NCBI GenBank assembly: GCA_030427205.1
Contig: JAUHXC010000016.1
Span: forward strand, 124,001-188,000
DNA length: 64,000 nt
Source: a bacterium
GTDB lineage: Bacteria; Myxococcota_A; Bradymonadia; UBA7976; UBA1532
Reading direction: 5' to 3'
Shown: piece by piece, positions 51,418 through 59,900 of the stretch
How positions within the stretch are numbered: the stretch's first letter is position 1
How the letters are laid out: every line of letters starts with the position of its first letter
The notes under the pieces: model-generated
Told to the model about the DNA's origin: nothing
Databases searched by the model: none
The model's input: only the letters and a program-made list of their open reading frames with translations
Translations under genes and position numbers: made by a program

Positions 51418-53039
51418 GAGCGCCGCAGGTCGCGGACCTTCAGCCCGATCTGGTTCATGCGCAGGCGCACCGCGCGGCCGCGCTCGGGATCACCCAGCAA
51501 GCGATCGGCCATGCGCGCCAGATCGCCGTCGTACTCTTCGAAGAGCGCCACCATGTACTGCTTCTCCACAAAAACCGACACGCTGTTGAGCGTGTCCTGG
51601 GGCTCGATCTGCACCGGGATGCCCGATGGCTCGTCGCGCCGGTTCTCGTCGATAAGCAAAGTCCCGGCCAACAGCTCGGCGATGAGCGCCGGGTCGACCT
51701 GCAGTCGGTGGCTGTAGAGGGGCAGGCCGGCTTCGAGGGCGTCCACCGCGCCCACCAGGGTGAAGGTGGCGATGTTGTGCAGCACCATCGACAGCTCGCG
51801 GATGTTGCCCGGCCACGGGTGCTCTGCCAGCCGTCGCCACGCGGGCCCCGGCAGCACCAGCGTCAGCCCCGGCGCGTCGTCGTCGGCCCGATCGATGGCC
51901 AGCCGCAGCGGCGTATCGGTCCGGATGCCGACCGCGGCGCAGACCTGATCGTGCAGGGCGCCGATCTCGGCGCTCTCTCCGACCCGCGCGCAGAGCCGGC
52001 GCGCGAAGAAGAGCAGGTCTTCGGGCCGCTCGCGCAGCGGCGGCAGCGTGATCCGCGTCGCGGGGGACAGGCGCATGTAGAGGTCGGGCCGGAAGGTGCC
52101 CGCCTGGACCGCCGCCGCGAGCGAGCGATTGCTGGCGACGACCACCTTGACGTCCACCGGCACCTCGCGGCCGCTGCCCAGGGGCCGCACCTTGCGATCC
52201 TGCAGGACGAGCAGCAGCTGCTTCTGCACCTCGAGCGGCACGTTCTGGATCTCGTCGATGAACAGCGTGCCGTGGTGGGCCAACTCGAAGACGCCCTTGC
52301 GGTCGCTGACCGCGCCGGTATAAGCGCCGCGCGCCGCGCCGAAGAGATGGGCCGGGATCAGATCGGTCGGGATGGTCGACAGATCACAGACCACGAACGG
52401 CCCCGTGCGCCCGCTGCGGGCGTGCACCGCGCGCTCGGCGAGGTATGACTTGCCGGTGCCCGTCTCGCCTTCGAGGATGACCGGCATGCGCCCGCGGGCC
52501 AGCACCGCCAGCCGCCGACGGATGGCCCGCAGGGCCGGCGAGCGCCCCCACAAGACCCCGCTGTCGTCCTCCCGGGCCCGCGCCGCCGACTCCAGCGCCC
52601 CGTGGATGCGGATGCGCAGCGCGTCGAGGTCGTCCCCGTCGAGCATGTAGGTCATCGACTGCGCCACCAGCTCGCTGGCCACCTCGCCCAGCGACAGGTC
52701 GGCCACCTGGGTGAGCAGCACCACCGGCAGCTCGGGCCAGCGGCGGCGGATGGCCCGCAGGATGGCCACCCCCTGAAACCGTCGGCGCCGACGCAGGGTG
52801 CGCGCCTCGGGCAACTCGAGCAGGCGCGCCTCGGGCAGTTCGAAGCGCATGTCGAGCAGCACGACGTCGGCGGCGGCGGGGTGGGCCTCGAGCCACTCGA
52901 GCGCCTGCGGCCCGTCGGGGATGCGCGGCGGGCCGCCCAGGCCCGGATCGACCAGGGTGAACTGCGGCAGGTGGCGGCCGATGGCCTCGGAGTAGGTCTC
53001 GCCGTCGTCGATGAGCAGCAGGCGCGGGCGATCGCTCAC
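51414..53039 (-). CDS. Sigma-54-dependent response regulator (bEBP)
   Basis: Encodes 541 residues from a GTG that follows GAGGAGATCCC and overlaps the upstream stop. The receiver (1-145) has LLLIDDGETY and phosphoacceptor Asp63 in LLDMRFELPEARL, with an expanded Arg-rich loop and no beta5 Lys (TYMLDGDDLDAL). The AAA+ domain has GETGTGKS (Walker A, 191-198), the sigma-54 contact loop GAYTGA (238-243, the Tyr variant of GAFTGA) and GTLFIDEI (Walker B). The C-terminus (EEYDGDLARMADRLLGDPERGR...NQIGLKVRDLRRS) is a Fis-like helix-turn-helix, somewhat extended. It drives sigma-54 promoters when activated; targets unknown. Confidence 0.9.
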   Translation of the reverse strand: MSDRPRLLLIDDGETYSEAIGRHLPQFTLVDPGLGGPPRIPDGPQALEWLEAHPAAADVVLLDMRFELPEARLLELPEARTLRRRRRFQGVAILRAIRRRWPELPVVLLTQVADLSLGEVASELVAQSMTYMLDGDDLDALRIRIHGALESAARAREDDSGVLWGRSPALRAIRRRLAVLARGRMPVILEGETGTGKSYLAERAVHARSGRTGPFVVCDLSTIPTDLIPAHLFGAARGAYTGAVSDRKGVFELAHHGTLFIDEIQNVPLEVQKQLLLVLQDRKVRPLGSGREVPVDVKVVVASNRSLAAAVQAGTFRPDLYMRLSPATRITLPPLRERPEDLLFFARRLCARVGESAEIGALHDQVCAAVGIRTDTPLRLAIDRADDDAPGLTLVLPGPAWRRLAEHPWPGNIRELSMVLHNIATFTLVGAVDALEAGLPLYSHRLQVDPALIAELLAGTLLIDENRRDEPSGIPVQIEPQDTLNSVSVFVEKQYMVALFEEYDGDLARMADRLLGDPERGRAVRLRMNQIGLKVRDLRRS

Positions 53040-53473
53040 GGGATCTCCTCGAAGGGGGCGTCGTTCGGTTCGAGCGCGTCGAGGACCCGATCGACGGCCG
53101 GGCCGACCGCGGTCAGATCGGCCATCAACGCCGCCCGATCCAGCGCGCCGTCGAGCCGCGCGCCCCAGGCCAGCGCGCGGTCCATGGTCTCGACCAGCGC
53201 GACCCAGGCGGGCCCGGCGGCGGGCAGCGGTCGCCCCAGCGCGGGGGTCAGCTCGTTGACGAAGTCGGCCCACAGATCGGCGGCGGCGGTCGCGCCGTCC
53301 GCCCCACGGCGGGTGCGCAGCAGCGCGGTTCGGGCGGCGTCGCGCAGCGCGGCGCTGTCGGCGTCGGCCGGCAGGAGGCGCAGCGGCAGCGGCAGGTGCT
53401 TGCCCAGGTCGTGGTGCACATCTTCGAGGATCTCGATGAGGGTCTCGCGGTCCACGCGGCGAGGATGGGCCAT
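53036..53473 (-). CDS. Small protein with an H-box-like motif, first gene of a signalling operon
   Basis: Encodes 145 residues from the ATG at 53473; a TTG at 53521 is an alternative. It is all-helical by composition. Residues 14-30 (EILEDVHHDLGKHLPLPL) resemble the kinase H-box of the same operon: HHDLGKHLPLPL against RHEVLKHNTLAL. His20/His21 could be a phosphoacceptor, as in an Hpt or DHp domain. The rest (ALRDAARTALLRTRRG, LVETMDRALAWGARLDGALDR) would form the remaining helices. Its stop overlaps the activator start (GTGA). No known family is recognised; the phosphotransfer role is inferred. Confidence 0.65.
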   Translation of the reverse strand: MAHPRRVDRETLIEILEDVHHDLGKHLPLPLRLLPADADSAALRDAARTALLRTRRGADGATAAADLWADFVNELTPALGRPLPAAGPAWVALVETMDRALAWGARLDGALDRAALMADLTAVGPAVDRVLDALEPNDAPFEEIP

Positions 53474-53592
53474 CGCCTGCCGCAAGTCCACCGTGAGCGC
53501 GGTCGACGGGCGCTGGGGCAACCCTGCGCGCGTCGATGTCGATCCCCGCCGCCCGACGCGCTATCCTGCCCGCCTGACGTCGAGGAGTCCCG

Positions 53593-54360
53593 GTGGACAC
53601 GAACGGTGACCGGTCATTGGCGAGCGCCCGGGAGGCGCTGCGCGACGCCCGCCGGGTGGTGGTGCTGATCGGTGAGAACCTCGCCGCCGAAGAGGCGCTG
53701 CCCGAGGCCTCGGAAGACGAGAAGACCGAGAACTCGGTGATCACCTCGCTGCCCGAGCAGATGGCCACCATCGATACCTTCCGCCGCGACCCGATCCGGC
53801 TGTGGCGCTGGTACCTCTGGCGCCGGATGCGCATCACCTCCGCCCCGCGGCGCACCTGGCCCGAGGCCCTCGGCGAGCTGGCGCGGCGCATCGACAAGCT
53901 CACCGTCATCACCGAGAACGTCGACGGGTTGCACGGCCGTATCGGCGTGCCCTGCCTCGAGCTGCACGGCAACCTGTGGCGCACCCGCTGCACCGGCTGC
54001 GGGCGGGTGCGCGAGGACGTGCGCACGGTCTACGACGAGCTGCCGCCGGCCTGCGACCACTGCGGCTCGCTGGTGCGCCCCGACATCGTCTTGTTCGGCG
54101 AGTCCCTCGACGGCTCGCTGATGGAGCGGGCGTACCGCTCGGCCTGCGCCGCCGATGTCTTCCTGGTGCTGGGCGCCGGCGGCACCGGCGAACCCGCCGG
54201 CAGCTTGGCGGGTTATGCCAAGGAGAACGGCGCGACCATCATCGAGCTCGATGTGGAGCGGACCCCGCTGTCGACGTTCGTCTCGATCTTCGTGGGTGGA
54301 GACATCGATCACTCCATGGACGCCCTGCTCGCGCGCCCGCCCAAGGACGAGCCGGGCTGA
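53593..54360 (+). CDS. Sir2-like protein with a lost NAD-binding motif
   Basis: Encodes 255 residues from a GTG after GAGGAG. Sirtuin features are present: ITENVDGLHGRIG, the catalytic-position His125 in LELHGNLW, a four-Cys zinc site (CTGCG and CDHCG), RPDIVLFGESLD, LVLGAGGTGEPAGS and IIELDVERTPLS. However, the first motif, normally GAGxSxxSGIPxFR, reads GENLAAEEALPEASE (27-41), so the NAD-ribose contacts are missing, and TQN is TEN. It may have lost deacylase activity or use another ligand. It is divergent from the phosphorelay operon, 119 bases away. Confidence 0.82.
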   Translation: MDTNGDRSLASAREALRDARRVVVLIGENLAAEEALPEASEDEKTENSVITSLPEQMATIDTFRRDPIRLWRWYLWRRMRITSAPRRTWPEALGELARRIDKLTVITENVDGLHGRIGVPCLELHGNLWRTRCTGCGRVREDVRTVYDELPPACDHCGSLVRPDIVLFGESLDGSLMERAYRSACAADVFLVLGAGGTGEPAGSLAGYAKENGATIIELDVERTPLSTFVSIFVGGDIDHSMDALLARPPKDEPG

Positions 54361-54392
54361 GCGCTGGCGGTGCAGTGTGCATCGTTTCAGCG

Positions 54393-54500
54393 ATGGCATA
54401 TGCCATGTATCATATGCCATGTGTCATATGCCATGTGTCATATGCCATATGTCATTCGGATGCCATCCTGTGTGCCATCTCGAAGTGTGATGGCCATTGC
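54393..54500. repeat. Intergenic tandem repeat, CATATGCCATGTGT type
   Basis: Four 14-bp units start at 54397, 54411, 54425 and 54439 (CATATGCCATGTAT, CATATGCCATGTGT twice, CATATGCCATATGT). The left edge ATGGCATATGCCAT at 54393 is a perfect 14-bp palindrome. Related GGATGCCATCC and GTGCCATC units follow to about 54485. No gene covers it. It separates the sirtuin from the APC-Usp gene. The GCCAT core is also the core of the in-gene repeats at 13955 and 58363. Confidence 0.85.
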
Positions 54501-54581
54501 TCACGGCGCCGGTACGCGGCGCTGCTGCCCGACGAAGACATCACCGATCGCCCGCTCGATGGGATTCACCTGATCGGCGGT

Positions 54582-56864
54582 TCAGCTGCGGGCCGAGACC
54601 AGCATCACCGGGCAGCGGGTGCGGGCGATGATCGGCCCCGAGATGCGGCCGATGACCCGCTCGCCCTGGCGGGTCTGGGCCAGCCCCAGCACGAGCAGGT
54701 CGCAGGTGTCGGCGGCGTCAGCGATGGCGCCGATGACATCGTCGCTGCGGGCCACCACGACCGTGCGCGGCACCCGGCGGGCCTCGTCGCGCACCAGCTC
54801 GCGGTGCACCCGCTGAAACTGCTCGGCGACCGGCAGCGGCGTCGTCTCGGGCACCACCAGCAGATAGGTCACCTCGACCCCGCCGCCTTCGCTGTCGCGG
54901 TGCAGACCGGTGATCAGCCGCGCCCGCAGCGCGTTGTGCACGCCCTTGCCGCCGATGGGCACCAGGATGCGCCGCACCCGCCGCGGGCGGAAGCCGGGCG
55001 GGGCCCGCAGCAGGACGAGGTTGGAGTCGATCTGGTTGGCGAGCTGCTCGATGCGCCGCCGGGCGGGCTCGGAGTCGAGATCGCTGAGGCCCATCAGGAC
55101 CGTCGCGCAGCGATGGCTGTGGGCCGCCTTGCGGATCTCGTCCCAGGCGTCCGATCCGACGGTGGTCAGGCCCTCGCAGCGCAGGCCCACCGGCAGCGTC
55201 TCCCCCAGGGCGGCCCGCATCGTGCGCGCGGCGTCGTCGAGCGCCTGCTCGAGCGAGCGATCGGTATCGCGCAGGTCGCGGGGCGGGCGCAGCACGGTGA
55301 ACAGCAGGATGCGGCCGACCCGCGGCGGCGCGACCTCGGCGGCGACCCGCGCCAGGGTCGCCGCGTTGGCCGGGTTGGCCACCGGCACCAGCACCAGCGG
55401 GCTGCGCCCCCGCAATTCGAGCAGATCGGGGTCGCTGGTCTCGGCCGCCGCGTCGAAGACCCGCGCCCGTCGGCCGAACGACAGCAGGTAGGCCGCCATG
55501 CCCGCCAGCAGCCAGACGCCGGTGACCGCGCCCGCCGAGGGCACCGCCGAGGCCTGATAGAGCGCCAGCCCGCCGCAGACCGCGGCGCCGAACAGCGGCA
55601 GCCAGGGCCACAGCGGCACCCGGAAGCCGGGGTGGTCGGGCTTGCGGGCCCGGGTGACCACGCACAGCAGGTGGGCCAGGGCGAAGGCGATCAAGAAGAT
55701 CAACGACGAGGCGGCGCCGGCGGCGGTGACGTCGCTGACCCCCAGCAGAGTGATCGCGCCGATGACCGCGGTGACCCACACCGCGACGTGGGGCGTGCCG
55801 CGCACGGGGTGTACGGCGCGCAGCCGCGGCGGCAGCGCCCGATCGCGCCCCATCGCCTGGGCGATGCGCGCGGCGGCGAAGAGGTTGGCCACCAGCGCCG
55901 AGAGCATCGACAGCAGGCCCGCGATGACCACCAGCCAATAGCCCGCCGGGCCCAGATAGCGCTCGACGGCGACGGCGACGATGGTATCGGGCCGGGCCGC
56001 CGCCTCGGCTTGCAGCGAGCCGCCATCGGCGACGCCGACGGCGGTGATGACCACCAGCAGGGGCAGATAGACCGCCAGCGCGATGGCCAGCGAGGCCAGC
56101 ATCGCCCGGGGCAGGTTGCGCCGCGGCTCGTCGACCTCGCCGGCCACCGCGGCGATGAGGTCGAAGCCCTGCAGCGCGATGAAGGTGGCGCCCATCGCCT
56201 GGAAGAGGCCCACCGCGCCCGCCGGCAGCAGCGGTGAGAAGCGCGGGGTCTGCGGCGGCTCGTCGAACCAGGCCCACAGGCCGCCGAGGATCAGCAGGCC
56301 GAAGACGACGACCTTGCCGATGTTGACCGCGTTGCCGCCGCTGCCCGAACGCCGCGCGAGCACCGCCCCGCAGGCCAGCGTCGCGCCCACGGCCAGCGCC
56401 GTCTGAACCCGCAGGCCCGGCGGATCGAAGCCGAACAGGCTGCGCATCCCCTCGAGCGCGAAGGCGGCGAACCCGCTGGCGTAGAGCGCCGCGGCGACGA
56501 TGCTGGCGAACCAGACGATCCAACCGACGCCGAACGCCGCGCCGACCGAGACGACCCGCTTCGCGAACGCATACGGCCCGCCCGACTGGGGGAACGCGGT
56601 GGCCAGCTCGGCGAAGGACAGCGCGGTGAGCACCGCGATGAGCCCGTTGAGCGCGAAGGCGACCACCGCGCCGGGGCCGGTCAGGGCGAACGCGGTGCCC
56701 GAGAGCGCGAGGATGCCGCCGCCGACGATCGCGCCGACGCCGATGCCGGTCGCGCTGACGAAGCCCATGCGCGGGCGGTCGATCGCCTGGATGCCGGCGA
56801 GAGTATCGACGGTCACGGGCCGGCGGGGGGCGGGCGGGGATGAGGGGCGCGGATCGGCGGACAT
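54582..56864 (-). CDS. APC-family permease with two C-terminal UspA domains
   Basis: Encodes 760 residues. Residues 25-470 are an amino acid permease with 12 segments, including GIGVGAIVGGGILALSG, the APC motif GFDLIAAVAGEVDEPRRNLPRAM (in parts) and RALPPRLRAVHPVRGTPH. Residues about 485-610 and 635-758 are two UspA-like domains; the last has the nucleotide-binding end (LLVLGLAQTRQGERVIGRISGPIIARTRCPVMLV, in parts). Such permeases export or import amino acids under stress control by ATP or a nucleotide. Substrate not known. A second APC fusion (EIIA-TrkA_C) is at 33525. Confidence 0.9.
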   Translation of the reverse strand: MSADPRPSSPPAPRRPVTVDTLAGIQAIDRPRMGFVSATGIGVGAIVGGGILALSGTAFALTGPGAVVAFALNGLIAVLTALSFAELATAFPQSGGPYAFAKRVVSVGAAFGVGWIVWFASIVAAALYASGFAAFALEGMRSLFGFDPPGLRVQTALAVGATLACGAVLARRSGSGGNAVNIGKVVVFGLLILGGLWAWFDEPPQTPRFSPLLPAGAVGLFQAMGATFIALQGFDLIAAVAGEVDEPRRNLPRAMLASLAIALAVYLPLLVVITAVGVADGGSLQAEAAARPDTIVAVAVERYLGPAGYWLVVIAGLLSMLSALVANLFAAARIAQAMGRDRALPPRLRAVHPVRGTPHVAVWVTAVIGAITLLGVSDVTAAGAASSLIFLIAFALAHLLCVVTRARKPDHPGFRVPLWPWLPLFGAAVCGGLALYQASAVPSAGAVTGVWLLAGMAAYLLSFGRRARVFDAAAETSDPDLLELRGRSPLVLVPVANPANAATLARVAAEVAPPRVGRILLFTVLRPPRDLRDTDRSLEQALDDAARTMRAALGETLPVGLRCEGLTTVGSDAWDEIRKAAHSHRCATVLMGLSDLDSEPARRRIEQLANQIDSNLVLLRAPPGFRPRRVRRILVPIGGKGVHNALRARLITGLHRDSEGGGVEVTYLLVVPETTPLPVAEQFQRVHRELVRDEARRVPRTVVVARSDDVIGAIADAADTCDLLVLGLAQTRQGERVIGRISGPIIARTRCPVMLVSARS

Positions 56865-56933
56865 GGACCCGCATGATGCGCCGTCGTCACCCCCGGTCGC
56901 AATCGCCGCGACGTCGGGCGCCGATTCGCTCGG

Positions 56934-59900
56934 TCAGTGCACCCGGTGTACGCGCAGGTCGTGATCGACGCGCACGCCGCCGGTCGCATCGACCAGCCGG
57001 CGCAGCTCGCCCGCGACCCGCGCGGCGATGGGCACGCCGTCGCGATAGAGCACCGCGTTGTCGACGAGGGCCGGGACCCGCTCGCCGGGGGACGTGATGC
57101 CCACCAGGTTGAGCGGATCAGCCCCCGAGAGCCGCACGAAGCGAGGCGTCGCCGGCGCGCGGCGCCGGATGCCGCGCAGCGCGTCGACCGCCGCGGGCAG
57201 CGCGAACTGCTCGCCAGAGAAGCCGCCGACGAAGCGCCCGCCGCGCAGCTCTCCGCGGGCTTCGCGACGGCGCAGCTCGGGCAGCAGGATACGCCAGCGT
57301 GGCGCATGGGACTCGCGCAGCAGCAGGTCGGGGAACAGCACGCCATAGCGGCGCAAGAGCAGATCGACGAGCGCGGCCGGATCGCGGCGGTCGACGGCGT
57401 CACCGGGCGTACGCAGGATCGCCCAGCGCCCGCCGCCGGCCGGCACGCGCCCCGTCCGCCCCCCGATGAGGTGGCGCAGCGCGTCGAAGCCGTCGGCGGT
57501 GATCCACCCCGCGGAGACCAGGAGCCAGAGCGCGTCGCGCACCGCGTCGGGGTCGCCATCGCCCACCAGCTCGGCGGTGAACGCCGGCCCGCCCGTCGCG
57601 AGGCGACCGAGCAGCGCCGCGGCCCGCGGCGGCAGATCGTCGGGGTAGGGCGCGGGCACGAGCAGCTCGGCGGCGGCGGGGCGCAGCATCAGCGCGATCG
57701 GCGCCGCGCGGCCCGGCGCGGTGTGCGCGTCGCGCGGCGCCAAACGACCCCAGACCACGGCGCCCGAGAGACACAAGAGGTCGAGAGACCGCGGATCGAA
57801 GTCGCGCAGCCGGGCCGGCAGGACGTGGGCCTCCCAAGCCGCCGCGGGCAGCTCGAGGCCCTGCAGCTGCGCGACCACCTCGCTCAATCCGTCGATGCCG
57901 ACCCGCCGCGGATCGGCCGCCGGGCCGGCGCCGGCCACCTCGCGCACCCCGTGCCACGCGAAGAGGAAGCGCATGTAATCGGCGGCGCTGACCGGCTCGA
58001 CCGCCGCCCGCAGGCGGCCCATCGTGCGCCGATGGATCCGCGCCAGCAGCAGCCGGGTGCACCACTCCTCGGGGGGCTCGGCGCAGTCGGCGGGCGCCGA
58101 CCGGAAGCGGCCCCGCAGAATATTGCCGTCCGCTTCGAGCCCGAACAGCGCCGCGTCGACGGTCACCCGCGGCAGGCGCAGCCGCTGGCGGATCTCGGCG
58201 GCGGTCTGTGGGCCTGCCGTCTCCAGGTGGCCCTGCACCGCGGCCTTGGCGATGCGGTCGACGTCGTCGGGCGCGTCGTCGGGCAGCGCCGGCGGGGCGG
58301 GGGAGAACGTGGCCCCCGGCACCAGCCGCCGCAGCCAGTTCACCCGCTCGCTGGCGACCCACATGCCATTCGAGTCAATCACTATGCCATCTGAGTCATC
58401 CTGGGTGCTGTTTGAGCCATTACGCATGCCATTCGGGTCGCTCCCGATGCCATCACTGATGCCATCTGAGTCGTCTCTGATGCCATCCGGCTCCGGATCC
58501 GCCCAGTGGGCCAGCACGGCGCGCCGGCGCTCGACGAGCGCGCCGAAGGCGCTCAGCGTCGTCGCGTCGACCGCGGTGGGCCGCCAGTAGATCCAGCTCA
58601 GCAGCGCGTCGTGCAGCTCGTCGGCGTCGCGCATCGGCGGCCGGGCCTGCTCGACGACCTCGGCGATGGCCGCCGGATCGAGCGCGCCCAGCCCGTCGGG
58701 ATCGAGCCGCAGCCGCCGGCGCATGGCCACCGCGCGGGTGCGGCGCTCCTCGAGCGGGGCGTCGTCGAGGAAAGCATAGGGGTTCGCGCCGAGCAGCTCG
58801 TGGCTCAGCGGCGACGCCTCGGCGGTATCGACCGCGTGGATCTGCATCTCGCCGCCGACGATGTCGCGCAGCACGCCGACCAGCCCGTCGACGTCCATGA
58901 AGTCGCGCATCAGATCGGCCAGGGTCTCTTTGACCAGCGGATGATCCGGCGGCTCGATCGGGCCGTGCACGTTCTCCTGGCAGGCCGCCGCCGCGGGGAA
59001 CACCGCCGCCATCAGGTCGTCGGCCTTCATCCGCAGGATGGGCGGCGGCACCCGCTTGCCGCTGCGCCAGCGCAGCACCGCCAGCCCGCGGGTGGCCGTC
59101 CAGCGCCAGCGGGTGCCCAGCAGCGGGGGATTGGTGATGACCGCCTGCTGCAAGACCGGCTCGGCGGTCTCGGGGGTGACGAAGTCGAAGACCGACGCCA
59201 ACGGGAAGCTGTGCTGCGGCCCCAGCGAGATCACCAGCCCGTCGTCGGTGGCCGCCGCCTGCAGTTCGAAGTCGAAGGAGACGCAGAACCGCTTGCGCAG
59301 CGCCAGACCCCAGGCGCGGTTGATGCGTCCGCCCAGCGGCGCGTGGATGACCAGCTGCATGCCGCCGGCCTCGTCGAAGAAGCGCTCGGCCACCAGCCGG
59401 GTATCGGTGGGCAAGGCGCCCAGCGATCGCTTGCTCTCGGTCAGATACCGCGCGACGAGCAGTGCGCCGCGGTTCGGCAGACCCGTCTCGGCGGTCAGCC
59501 AGCGGGCGATGGCGTCGGGGCCTTTGCCCGCGTCGAGCCGGGCCTCGACGTCGGCCCGCAGCCGGCCGACCGCCCGCGACAGCTCGCGGGTGCGGGCGGG
59601 GGCCTCGCCGAACCAGAAGGGCACGTTGGGCGTCGCGCCGGGCGCCGCCTCGACCCGCACGGTGCTCGACTCGACCTTGCGGATGCGCCACGTCGTATTG
59701 CCCAGCAAGAAGACGCTGCCCGGCGGGCTCTCGATGGCGAAGTCTTCGTCGAGGGTGCCGACCACCGCTTCGTCGGGCTCGGCGATCACCGTGTAGTCGG
59801 CCCGATCGGGGATGGCCCCGCCGCCGGTGATGGCCGCCAGGCGGGCCCCACGACGCGGCGCGACCCGGCCGTTGACCCGATCGCGGTGCAGATGGGCCGT

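Noticed and set aside
54370..54573. Small Cys/Met/His-rich protein over the 14-bp repeat
   Set aside because: It is only a translation of the repeat (MCHM-type run) with no ribosome site, and the 14-bp step breaks any repeat in frame.
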